A stretch of DNA of 46,381 nt, from positions 1 to 46,381 of the forward strand of contig JAEWHN010000231.1 in assembly GCA_023387775.1 (NCBI GenBank), in the 5' to 3' direction. Shown here one piece after another: positions 1-7,813 of this stretch (within the stretch, counting starts at the first letter, position 1; each line of letters begins with the position of its first letter). The notes beneath the pieces are model-generated. The model made no database searches. It had not been told where the DNA came from and saw only the letters and a program-made list of their open reading frames with translations. The position numbers and the translations under genes are program-made. This stretch comes from Pseudomonadota bacterium (lineage in GTDB: Bacteria; Pseudomonadota; Alphaproteobacteria; Rhizobiales; Rhizobiaceae).

Positions 1-144
1 CGGGGGGTCCGAAGGACGGGCGAGACCCGTGGCTCGCCCCGGAATGGTGGTTTGCGAAGCAAACCGGAGTGGGGGTCGATTGCCGTGTCGAATTGCCCCG
101 CAGAACGGGGAGAGGTGACGAGGCGAAGCCGAGCCGGAGAGGGG
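1..144. repeat. Multi-hairpin intergenic repeat, cut by the left window edge
   Basis: This non-coding stretch downstream of the DUF6101 gene is a chain of short inverted repeats. GTCC/GGAC lies at 7-17, GGGCGAG/CTCGCCC at 18-39, GGTTTGC/GCAAACC at 49-65 (loop GAA), and CCCCG/CGGGG at 96-110. It ends in a GAGGTGACGAGGCGAAGCC-type segment. From memory, similar segments are scattered between genes in rhizobial genomes, but I could not check this. No credible gene is seen in it. It may act as a transcript 3' end for the DUF6101 gene. Confidence 0.5.
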
Positions 145-161
145 AATATCTGAAATTAGCC

Positions 162-728
162 CTACTGCCGGGCGATGATTTCCTCGCCATTGACCACCAG
201 CCGCAGCCCGAGATTGCCGGTCTTGCGGCGGGCCTGGAAGCGCGAGCGGCGCGCCATGGTCGGACGGCCCTTGCGGCGTTCCTGCGGCGGCATCGTCTTG
301 ATTGCCGCGCCGAGCGACTCTTCCAGCGTGCGGGCCACGCCATCGGCCTCGATCAGCAGCATCGGCAGCCGATAGGCTTCCGCCCAGGCGCGCCAGTCGG
401 CGGCCACGTCTTCCAGATTGTCGGCTACCAGCAGCGGCACCGAAAGCTGCGGGTCGTTGTGCAGCAGTTCAAGCGTCACCGTGACGTTGAGCAGGTCATC
501 CTCGATCGCCCTCGCCGCCACGCCGCGGAAGGCCCTGGCCGGCAGCACCACGGTGGCCGGCAGGCCGCTCCGCCGCAGGATGCGCCGCACCGTGGCGCCA
601 CGCTGGTCGATGGTGAAGCTCACGTCGCCGAATTCGTCGGACGTGGCGAAGCTGGTCATCTGGGGCAAGCGGAAAGGGTCGAGACGCATGGTGCGTCCCG
701 CCCAGACTGGCTTCAGTCCGGTGCTCAT
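162..728 (-). CDS. DUF6101 family protein
   Basis: This 188-residue protein resembles DUF6101, an uncharacterised family known from Rhizobiales; the assignment is from overall recognition, not a catalytic motif. It has no signal peptide or membrane segment. The middle is a mix of beta-type and helical sequence, and a basic stretch (ERRKGRPTMARRSRFQARRK) lies near residues 150-170, which could bind nucleic acid or a membrane surface. The ATG at 728 has an AGGAAG-type ribosome site about 12 nt upstream. The gene stands alone on the minus strand behind a structured leader (756-840). Function unknown. Confidence 0.7.
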   Translation of the reverse strand: MSTGLKPVWAGRTMRLDPFRLPQMTSFATSDEFGDVSFTIDQRGATVRRILRRSGLPATVVLPARAFRGVAARAIEDDLLNVTVTLELLHNDPQLSVPLLVADNLEDVAADWRAWAEAYRLPMLLIEADGVARTLEESLGAAIKTMPPQERRKGRPTMARRSRFQARRKTGNLGLRLVVNGEEIIARQ

Positions 729-755
729 TATTTGTGCCTTCTTCCTGTTACTCCT

Positions 756-840
756 GAGAGCCGGTGTTCCGGTCTCTCCGAACCGGTTTTCCCGGTCTCG
801 TTATGGGAAGGACACTAGCGCGGGGTTGTTACCGCCCCGC
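756..840 (-). promoter_or_regulatory. Structured leader upstream of the DUF6101 gene
   Basis: Read on the minus strand toward the DUF6101 start, this stretch holds a GCGGGG/CCCCGC hairpin (820-840), an AACCGGTT palindrome (781-788), and a strong hairpin GAGAG-CCGG-TGTT-CCGG-T-CTCTC (756-778, one bulged base). The last one sits just upstream of the ribosome binding site. It could be a regulatory 5' UTR or a small RNA. No function can be assigned from sequence alone. Confidence 0.35.
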
Positions 841-993
841 TTAAGAAAGTCGGTTAAATTTTGCTGATCTACCAGATGGTTATCGGAATCCGACCGACTA
901 CAAGATGTTGTAAACCTGAATGAAGAAGGGGTGAATAGAGCCCCACTTCTCCGGGTCTCCGGTTCGCTCGTCCCTTCTTGAACCCTTTGCCTG

Positions 994-1153
994 GTTGAGA
1001 TGTGGAGGCATGGATTCCCGACACTCTCCGCTCGTTACACTCGCTCACGAGGTCGGGAATGACGACTCGACCTCTCAATCCGTCGTCCTCGGGCCGCAGC
1101 ATGAGCGCAGCGAAGTGCGGAGGTTCCGGGGATCCATGCCTCAACGTCTCAAC
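994..1153. repeat. 160-bp element with 22-bp inverted ends
   Basis: The ends 994-1015 and 1132-1153 are inverted copies of each other (20 of 22 match), both built around GAGGCATGGAT/ATCCATGCCTC. Inside are two head-to-head copies of a unit of about 60 bp; the right one (1080-1142) belongs to the family repeated at 3757-4495 and 15421-15482. No transposase is present, so it looks like a palindromic repeat or a non-autonomous element. It occupies most of the 463-bp gap between the DUF6101 and FAD-dehydrogenase genes; the rest of that gap is the DUF6101 leader and unremarkable sequence. Confidence 0.65.
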
Positions 1154-1191
1154 CGCCGCCCCGCGGCCGATGAGATAAAGCTCGTAACGCT

Positions 1192-2622
1192 TCAGATAAC
1201 CTTGCCCGGATTCATGATCCCCGCCGGATCGAACGCCTTCTTCACGCGGCGCATCAGGTCGATGGCGATCGGCTGCGTGGTGGCGATCAGCTCGTCGCGC
1301 TTCATCTGGCCGATGCCGTGCTCGGCCGAGATCGAGCCGTTCATCTCGCGCACGATGTCGTGCACCGCCTTGTTCATGACCGGGTAGAGAGCGAGGAACG
1401 CGGCCGTGTCGCCGCCCGCCGGCTGCGAGATGTTGTAGTGCAGATTGCCGTCGCCCATATGGCCGAAACAGGCGATGCGCGCTTGCGCGCAGATCGCCGT
1501 CACCGCCTTGCCCGCCCGCTCGATGAAGGCCGGGACGGACGCCACCGGCACCGAAATGTCGTGCTTTATCGAGCCGCCCTCCGGGCGCTGCGCCTCCGAA
1601 AGGCCCTCGCGCAGCCGCCAGAAGGCGCCCGCCTGCGCAAGGCTGGCGGCAATCACCGCATCGCCCACCACGCCCGCCTCGAAGCCGGCGGTCAGCACCT
1701 CTTCCATCGTCTCGCGCGCATCCTCGGCCGACCGGCCCGACGAGATTTCCATCAGCACGTGCCACGGCCATTCGCTTTCCAGCGGCCGCTGCGCGTCGGG
1801 AATGTGGCGCACGCCGAAGCCCAGCACCATGTCGGAGATCAGCTCGAAGGCGGTCAGTCCGCTGCCGGCCTGCTCGCTGGCGCGGCCGAACAGCTCCAGA
1901 GCGGCTTCCGGCGAGGAAAGGCCCACCCACGCCACTTCCCGGCCCTTCGGCTTGGGAAACAGCCTTAGCACCGCCGCCGTGATGACGCCGAGCGTGCCTT
2001 CGGCCCCGACGAACAGGTTCTTCAGGTCGTAGCCGGTATTGTCCTTCTTCAGCTTGCGCAGGTCGTCGAACACCTCGCCGGTGGGCAGCACCACCTCGAG
2101 GCCCAGGCAGAGTTCGCGCGTATTGCCATAAGCCAGCACGCCGGTGCCGCCGGCATTGGAAGACAAATTACCGCCGACCTCGCACGAGCCCTGCGAACCG
2201 AGCGAAAGCGGAAACAGCCGTCCCGCCGCATCGGCCGCCTCCTGCAGCTTTTCCAGGATCACGCCAGCCTCGGCGATCACCGTGTTCGACTGCGTGTCGA
2301 TCTCGCGGATCCTGTTCAGCCGCGACAGCGAAAGCACCACCTGCGTGCCCGAATGGTCGGGCATCTGCGCGCCCACCAGCCCGGTATTGCCGCCTTGCGG
2401 TACGATCGGCGTGCGCGTTTCGGTAGCAAGCTGCATGATGCGGCTTACCTCGTCGACGCTGCCCGGCCGCAGCACCAACGGCGAGACGCCGCCGAAGCGG
2501 CCGCGCGGCTCAGTTATGTAAGGCGCGATGTCGGCGGCCTCGCGCAGCGCGTGGCGCTCGCCGACGATTGCCGCGAAGCGGTCGAGCAAGGCCGGATCGA
2601 GGGACGACGGACTGTTTGTCAT
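1192..2622 (-). CDS. FAD-binding 2-hydroxyacid dehydrogenase (GlcD / D-2-hydroxyglutarate dehydrogenase type)
   Basis: The 476-residue product fits the FAD-linked oxidase family that oxidises D-2-hydroxy acids (D-lactate, glycolate or D-2-hydroxyglutarate) to 2-oxo acids. The N-terminal PCMH-type FAD domain shows VPQGGNTGLVGAQ near residue 75 and GSCEVGGNLSSNAGG near 145. The C-terminal cap domain carries HMGDGNLHYN (about 390) and SAEHGIGQMKR (about 440), with the metal and substrate histidines of the family. The exact substrate is not readable. It begins 5 bp after tsaC ends, so the two are probably co-transcribed. Length is normal, and there is no signal peptide. Confidence 0.88.
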   Translation of the reverse strand: MTNSPSSLDPALLDRFAAIVGERHALREAADIAPYITEPRGRFGGVSPLVLRPGSVDEVSRIMQLATETRTPIVPQGGNTGLVGAQMPDHSGTQVVLSLSRLNRIREIDTQSNTVIAEAGVILEKLQEAADAAGRLFPLSLGSQGSCEVGGNLSSNAGGTGVLAYGNTRELCLGLEVVLPTGEVFDDLRKLKKDNTGYDLKNLFVGAEGTLGVITAAVLRLFPKPKGREVAWVGLSSPEAALELFGRASEQAGSGLTAFELISDMVLGFGVRHIPDAQRPLESEWPWHVLMEISSGRSAEDARETMEEVLTAGFEAGVVGDAVIAASLAQAGAFWRLREGLSEAQRPEGGSIKHDISVPVASVPAFIERAGKAVTAICAQARIACFGHMGDGNLHYNISQPAGGDTAAFLALYPVMNKAVHDIVREMNGSISAEHGIGQMKRDELIATTQPIAIDLMRRVKKAFDPAGIMNPGKVI

Positions 2623-2627
2623 GGCAG

Positions 2628-3605
<978 letters not shown>

Positions 3606-3756
3606 GTGCGACGATCTCTTTGTTGAACACCGCCTGCCTATAGCGGGCGGCCTGCCGCGACAAGTGCCACGGTGCGTTTTCCGGCAACCGCTAAAATGCC
3701 GCGCGTCGCTTCAAGCGGCCGGGGACGACGGGAGGGTCGGCGCGCTACCTCCACCC

Positions 3757-4540
3757 CGTCGTCCTCGGGCCGGAGCACGAGCGCAGCGGTGCGGAGGTTC
3801 CGGGGACCCAGGCCTCGGACTCCCCACCGGCGGTCCGAGGAAGATTGGGCTTCAAGGGCGCATGCGTGAAGTTTGACCGGCTCAGCCATGGGACCGTCGA
3901 GGCCTGGATCCCCGCAACCCCTCGCCTCGCTACCGCTCGCGCTCGGGGCGCGAGGATGACGGCGGGAGGGAGGCGCGCGGAAACTCACCAAGGTTGAAGG
4001 TTGCCCCCCCAAAAACCCGTGCCTCGTCCCATTAGCACTGAGTCGAGAAGGTCAAGGCCGACCGCCCCGCCCGTCGTCCTCGGTTGCAGCACCAGCGAAG
4101 CCGAGGGGGTCAGAGCCGACCACCTCCCGTCGTCCTCGGGCCGCAGCACGAGCGATAGCGAAGTGCGGAGGTTCCGGGGACCCAGGCCTCGAACTCGCCA
4201 CCGGCAGTCCGAGGCAGGTTCGGCTTCAAGGGCGCGCATGCGTGAACTTTGGACATGGTTGACCCGCGGGGCCGGCGAGGCATGGATCCCCGCAACCCCT
4301 CGCCTCGCTACCGCTCGCGCTCGGGGCGCGAGGATGACGGCGGGAGGGAGGCGCGCGGAAACTCACCAAGGTCGAAAGCCCCCCAAAACCCATAGCACTG
4401 AGTCGAGAACTTAAGGGCCGACCACCTCCCGTCGTCCTCGGGCCGGAGCACGAGCGCAGCGAAGTGCGGAGGTCCCGGGGACCCAGGCCTCGGACTCGCC
4501 ACCGGCAGTCCGAAGCACGTTCGGCCTAAATGGGCCGAAC
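3757..4540. repeat. Tandem array of interspersed palindromic repeat units
   Basis: A unit starting CGTCGTCCTCGGGC recurs at 3757, 4128 and 4430, giving two long copies (371 and 302 bp) and a third partial copy that ends beside the glyS stop. Each full unit has a forward 60-bp element (ending CCCAGGCCTCG), a spacer, and the same element inverted (3899-3962 and 4277-4342), so it can fold tail to tail. Copy one also has an extra short piece at about 4060-4125. The gap 3606-4550 holds no credible gene; its first 150 bases contain only the possible tsaC promoter. Confidence 0.7.
4519..4540 (-). terminator. Hairpin downstream of glyS
   Basis: GTTCGGCC (4519-4526) and GGCCGAAC (4533-4540) form a perfect 8-bp stem with a 6-base loop, 10 bases after the glyS stop. 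There is no run of T after it on the minus strand, so it may mark the transcript 3' end without being a classical intrinsic terminator. Confidence 0.4.
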
Positions 4541-4550
4541 CCGGATCGCC

Positions 4551-6773
4551 TCAGCCGGCGATCTTTGAAAAGTCCGCAACCTCGCCGGTGGCGGCGCGGA
4601 TGCGCGACAGGAGGGCAAGACGGTTGGCGCGCACGTCGAGGTTCTCGTCGTTGACCAGCACATCGTCGAAGAAGGAATCGACCGGTGCGCGCAGCGCGCT
4701 CAGCGCCCGCATGGCGGCCGAAAAATCCTCGTTCTGGATCGCTTGCGCGGCTTCCTTCTCGGCCTGATTGATCGCCGCGAACAGCGCCTGCTCCTCGTCC
4801 TCGCGGAACAGCGAAGGATCGACGGCTTCCGCGATGCGCGTACCCTTCTTCTCTTCCGCCGCAAGAATGTTGGCCGCGCGCTTGGTGCCGGCCAGCAGGT
4901 TCTTGCCGTCCTCGGTGTCGAGGAAGGTGCCGAGCGCCTCGACGCGGCGGACGACCATCAAGAGGTCGTCGTTGGAAGCCGTTCCCTCACCCGCTGCCAG
5001 CACGGCATCGATGAGATCGTAACGGGCGCCCTGATCGCGCAGATAGACTTTCAGGCGGTCGTGGAAGAAGGAGAGAAGGTCCGTGAAAAGCGCTTCCTGT
5101 TTTTCCGCGCCCGCAAGCTGCGAGTAGCCATTCATGGCAGCATTGCCGGCCTGTCCAAGCTGAAGCCTCACCCCATTCTCCAGCACCAGCCGGATCACAC
5201 CCAGCGCCGCCCTGCGCAGCGCATAGGGGTCCTTGGAGCCCGTGGGCTTCTCGTCGATGGCCCAGAAGCCGACCAGCGTGTCGAGCTTGTCGGCCAGCGC
5301 CACCGCCACCGAAACCGGGTCGGCGGGCACGCGGTCGGACGGGCCCTGCGGCTTGTAGTGCTCCTCGACGGCTGCCGCCACGGAGGCATGCTCGCCCTGC
5401 AGCAGCGCATATTTGTGGCCCATCGCGCCCTGCAGTTCGGGGAACTCGCCCACCACCTCGGTCTGCAGGTCGGCCTTGGCCAGAACCGCGGCGCGCTCGG
5501 CAAGATCGGGATCGGCGCCCACGATGGGCGCGATCTCGCGCGCCAGCTTGCGGATGCGATCCACGCGCTGCCCCTGCGTGCCCAGCTTGGCATGGAAGGT
5601 CACGTTGAGATGGTCGAGCCGCCCCATGCGCTGGTCGAGCGGCTTCTTCATGTCGAGGCCGAACTTTTCGGCCGAAGCCGCAAGCTCGCCAAGATCCGGC
5701 AAGTCGTGCTGGTCGGTCTTCCAGAAATAGAACGCGTCGGAGAGGCGCGCGCGCACCACCTTGCCGTTGCCGTGGGCGATCTCCTTGCCGCCGTCCGTCG
5801 CCTCGATATTGGAGATGAGGATGAAGCGGTTGGAAAGGCCTTCGGCCTCGCCATGCGGGCGCGTGACGAAGCATTTCTGGTTGGCGCGGATGGTCAGGCG
5901 GATCACCTCGGCCGGGATGGCCAAAAAGTCCTGCTCGAACTCGCCCATCAGCACCACCGGCCATTCGACGAGGCCCGAGACCTCTTCCAGCAGGACCTCG
6001 TCCTCGACCAGGTCGAGGCCGCTGGCGAAGGCCAGGTTCTTGGCGTCCGAAAGGATGATCTGCTTGCGGCGGTCGGCGTCGAGCACCACCTTGGCGCCCT
6101 CGAGCTTTGCCACATAGTCGTCGAAGCGGCGCACCGTGATGGCGCCCGGCGCGTGGAAGCGATGGCCGTAGGTGACATTGCCGGCGCGGATGCCGTCAAT
6201 CTCGAAATCCACCACCTTGGGCTCCTCGGTCTCAGGCCCGAAGGTGCACACGATGGACTGCAGCGGGCGCACCCAGCGCAGCGTGTCGCCGCCACGGCCT
6301 TCCGAGCCATTATACCTCCGCCCCTTCGGCCCGGAGGCTGCGCCCCAGCGCATCGACTTCGGCCAGGGGAAGGCGCGGATCACGGCCGGCATCAGTTCGG
6401 CGATGATCTCTTCCGCCGCCCGGCCGGGCTTCGAGATATGGGCGACGTAGAAATCGCCCTTCTTCGGGTCGGTATGCACATGCGCCTGGGAAATGTCGGT
6501 CAGCCCGGCGGAACGCAGGAAGCCATCGATGGCCTGCTGCGGCGCTTTGGTGCTGGGGCCCTTCTTTTCCTCGTGCACGTCCTTCGAGCGCGGGGTCAGG
6601 CCGCGAATGTCGAGCGTCAGCCGGCGCGGCGTCCAGTATTCGCGCGCTGCCTCATAGGTCAGGCCCGCTTCTACCAGGCCGTCGGTGACCATCTTCCTGA
6701 GGTCGCCGGCAGCCTTGCGCTGCATGCGGGCGGGGATTTCCTCGGAGCGCAGTTCAAGCAGAAGATCGGGCAT
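4551..6773 (-). CDS. glyS: Glycyl-tRNA synthetase beta subunit
   Basis: This is the beta chain of the bacterial alpha2beta2 glycyl-tRNA synthetase, which binds tRNA-Gly while the alpha chain forms glycyl-adenylate. The protein opens with the family signature MPDLLLELRSEEIPARM, includes RWGA and FLAIPAEVI motifs in the middle, and ends in an anticodon-binding-like helical domain with FFDDVLVND. At 740 residues it is longer than the Escherichia coli protein (689), as is usual in alphaproteobacteria. Its ATG (6771-6773) directly abuts the glyQ stop codon (6774-6776), which points to translational coupling and equal subunit supply. Confidence 0.97.
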   Translation of the reverse strand: MPDLLLELRSEEIPARMQRKAAGDLRKMVTDGLVEAGLTYEAAREYWTPRRLTLDIRGLTPRSKDVHEEKKGPSTKAPQQAIDGFLRSAGLTDISQAHVHTDPKKGDFYVAHISKPGRAAEEIIAELMPAVIRAFPWPKSMRWGAASGPKGRRYNGSEGRGGDTLRWVRPLQSIVCTFGPETEEPKVVDFEIDGIRAGNVTYGHRFHAPGAITVRRFDDYVAKLEGAKVVLDADRRKQIILSDAKNLAFASGLDLVEDEVLLEEVSGLVEWPVVLMGEFEQDFLAIPAEVIRLTIRANQKCFVTRPHGEAEGLSNRFILISNIEATDGGKEIAHGNGKVVRARLSDAFYFWKTDQHDLPDLGELAASAEKFGLDMKKPLDQRMGRLDHLNVTFHAKLGTQGQRVDRIRKLAREIAPIVGADPDLAERAAVLAKADLQTEVVGEFPELQGAMGHKYALLQGEHASVAAAVEEHYKPQGPSDRVPADPVSVAVALADKLDTLVGFWAIDEKPTGSKDPYALRRAALGVIRLVLENGVRLQLGQAGNAAMNGYSQLAGAEKQEALFTDLLSFFHDRLKVYLRDQGARYDLIDAVLAAGEGTASNDDLLMVVRRVEALGTFLDTEDGKNLLAGTKRAANILAAEEKKGTRIAEAVDPSLFREDEEQALFAAINQAEKEAAQAIQNEDFSAAMRALSALRAPVDSFFDDVLVNDENLDVRANRLALLSRIRAATGEVADFSKIAG

Positions 6774-7733
6774 TTATGCAGCCTCGCCGGTCATCGCGAA
6801 GCCGCCGGCCTCGGTTTGAAGGAACGCTTCCCCGCATTGGCGGGAGAGATTGCGCACGCGCAGGATATAGCTCTGCCGCTCGGTGACCGAGATCACGCCG
6901 CGCGCATCGAGCAGGTTGAAGACATGGCTGGCCTTGATGCACTGGTCATAGGCCGGGAACACCAGCTTGTGCAGCTGGACATTCGCGTCCGGAGCCGGCG
7001 CACCGGCCTTCAGCAGCGCCTCGCACTCTGCCTCGGCCTCCTCGAAGTGCCTCAGCAGAACGGCCGTGTTGGCGTGCTCGAAATTGTAGCGGGAATATTC
7101 CTGCTCGGCCTGCAGGAAGACCTCGCCATAGGTGACCTTTTCGTCGCCCTCGCGGCCGTTGAAGTTGAGGTCGTAGACGTTGTCCACCCCCTGCACATAC
7201 ATGGCCAGCCGCTCCAGGCCGTAGGTCAGCTCGCCGGCCACCGGCGCGCATTCGATGCCGCAGACCTGCTGGAAATAGGTGAACTGCGACACTTCCATGC
7301 CGTCGCACCAGCATTCCCAGCCCAGGCCCCAGGCGCCCAGCGTCGGGCTTTCCCAGTCGTCCTCGACGAAGCGGATGTCGTGCACCAGCGGATCGATGCC
7401 GATCGCCCTCAACGACCCGAGATAAAGCTCCTGCAGGTCGGGCGGGCTCGGCTTCAGGATCACCTGGTACTGGTAGTAGTGCTGCAGCCGGTTCGGGTTC
7501 TCGCCATAGCGGCCGTCCTTGGGCCGGCGCGAGGGCTGCACATAGGCCGCGTTCCAGGCTTTGGGGCCCAGCGCGCGCAGCGTCGTGGCCGGATGGAACG
7601 TACCGGCGCCGACCTCCATGTCGTAGGGCTGCAGGATGACGCAACCGTATTTCGCCCAGTAGTCGTGCAGGGTCAGGATCAGCCCCTGGAACGAGCGGCT
7701 GGGGTGCATATGGGCAGGTAAGTTGGCGGTCAC
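6774..7733 (-). CDS. glyQ: Glycyl-tRNA synthetase alpha subunit
   Basis: The catalytic chain activates glycine with ATP. Family motifs are FQGLILTLHDYWAKYGC near the N terminus, ILQPYDMEVGAGTFHPATTL at about 32-51, and QPSRRPKDGRYGENPNRLQH at about 66-85. The GTG at 7733 is chosen because GAGG lies 7 bases before it; an in-frame ATG at codon 9 would also give a family-like N terminus. It is the first gene of glyQ-glyS. The ribosome site begins immediately after the T-run of an intrinsic terminator that ends the preceding TPR gene, so expression probably depends on the promoter candidate at 7770-7798. Confidence 0.97.
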   Translation of the reverse strand: MTANLPAHMHPSRSFQGLILTLHDYWAKYGCVILQPYDMEVGAGTFHPATTLRALGPKAWNAAYVQPSRRPKDGRYGENPNRLQHYYQYQVILKPSPPDLQELYLGSLRAIGIDPLVHDIRFVEDDWESPTLGAWGLGWECWCDGMEVSQFTYFQQVCGIECAPVAGELTYGLERLAMYVQGVDNVYDLNFNGREGDEKVTYGEVFLQAEQEYSRYNFEHANTAVLLRHFEEAEAECEALLKAGAPAPDANVQLHKLVFPAYDQCIKASHVFNLLDARGVISVTERQSYILRVRNLSRQCGEAFLQTEAGGFAMTGEAA

Positions 7734-7744
7734 GGGAAAGCCTC

Positions 7745-7772
7745 AAAAAGACGGGCCGAAAGACGGCCCGTC
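7745..7772 (-). terminator. Intrinsic terminator between the TPR-LysM gene and glyQ
   Basis: On the minus strand GACGGGCCG-TCTTT-CGGCCCGTC is a perfect 9-bp stem with a 5-base loop, followed at once by five T (7749-7745). It lies 41 bases after the TPR-LysM stop and 11 bases before the glyQ start. This is the best-formed intrinsic terminator in the window. Confidence 0.88.
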
Positions 7773-7798
7773 CTATTCCGGCCTGCCGGAAGCGTCAA
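7770..7798 (-). promoter_or_regulatory. Candidate sigma70 promoter of glyQS
   Basis: On the minus strand TTGACG (7798-7793) is followed after 17 bases by TAGGAC (7775-7770), a good -35 and a weak -10. The spacer holds the inverted repeat TTCCGGC-AG-GCCGGAA (7791-7776), filling almost the whole gap. The -10 overlaps the first arm of the terminator, so a transcript starting here would lack part of that hairpin. Confidence 0.4.
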
Positions 7799-7813
7799 GT
7801 TTTCAACGCAGGA

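Noticed and set aside
869..1930. An open frame on the minus strand, out of frame with the FAD dehydrogenase gene, that looked like a separate protein
   Set aside because: Most of it is an alternative frame of the dehydrogenase gene, and the rest is repeat DNA.
4743..7721. A 992-codon open frame on the plus strand across glyS and glyQ
   Set aside because: It is antisense to two certain genes, contains only low-complexity His/Arg/Gly-rich protein, and is a common by-product of GC-rich codon use.
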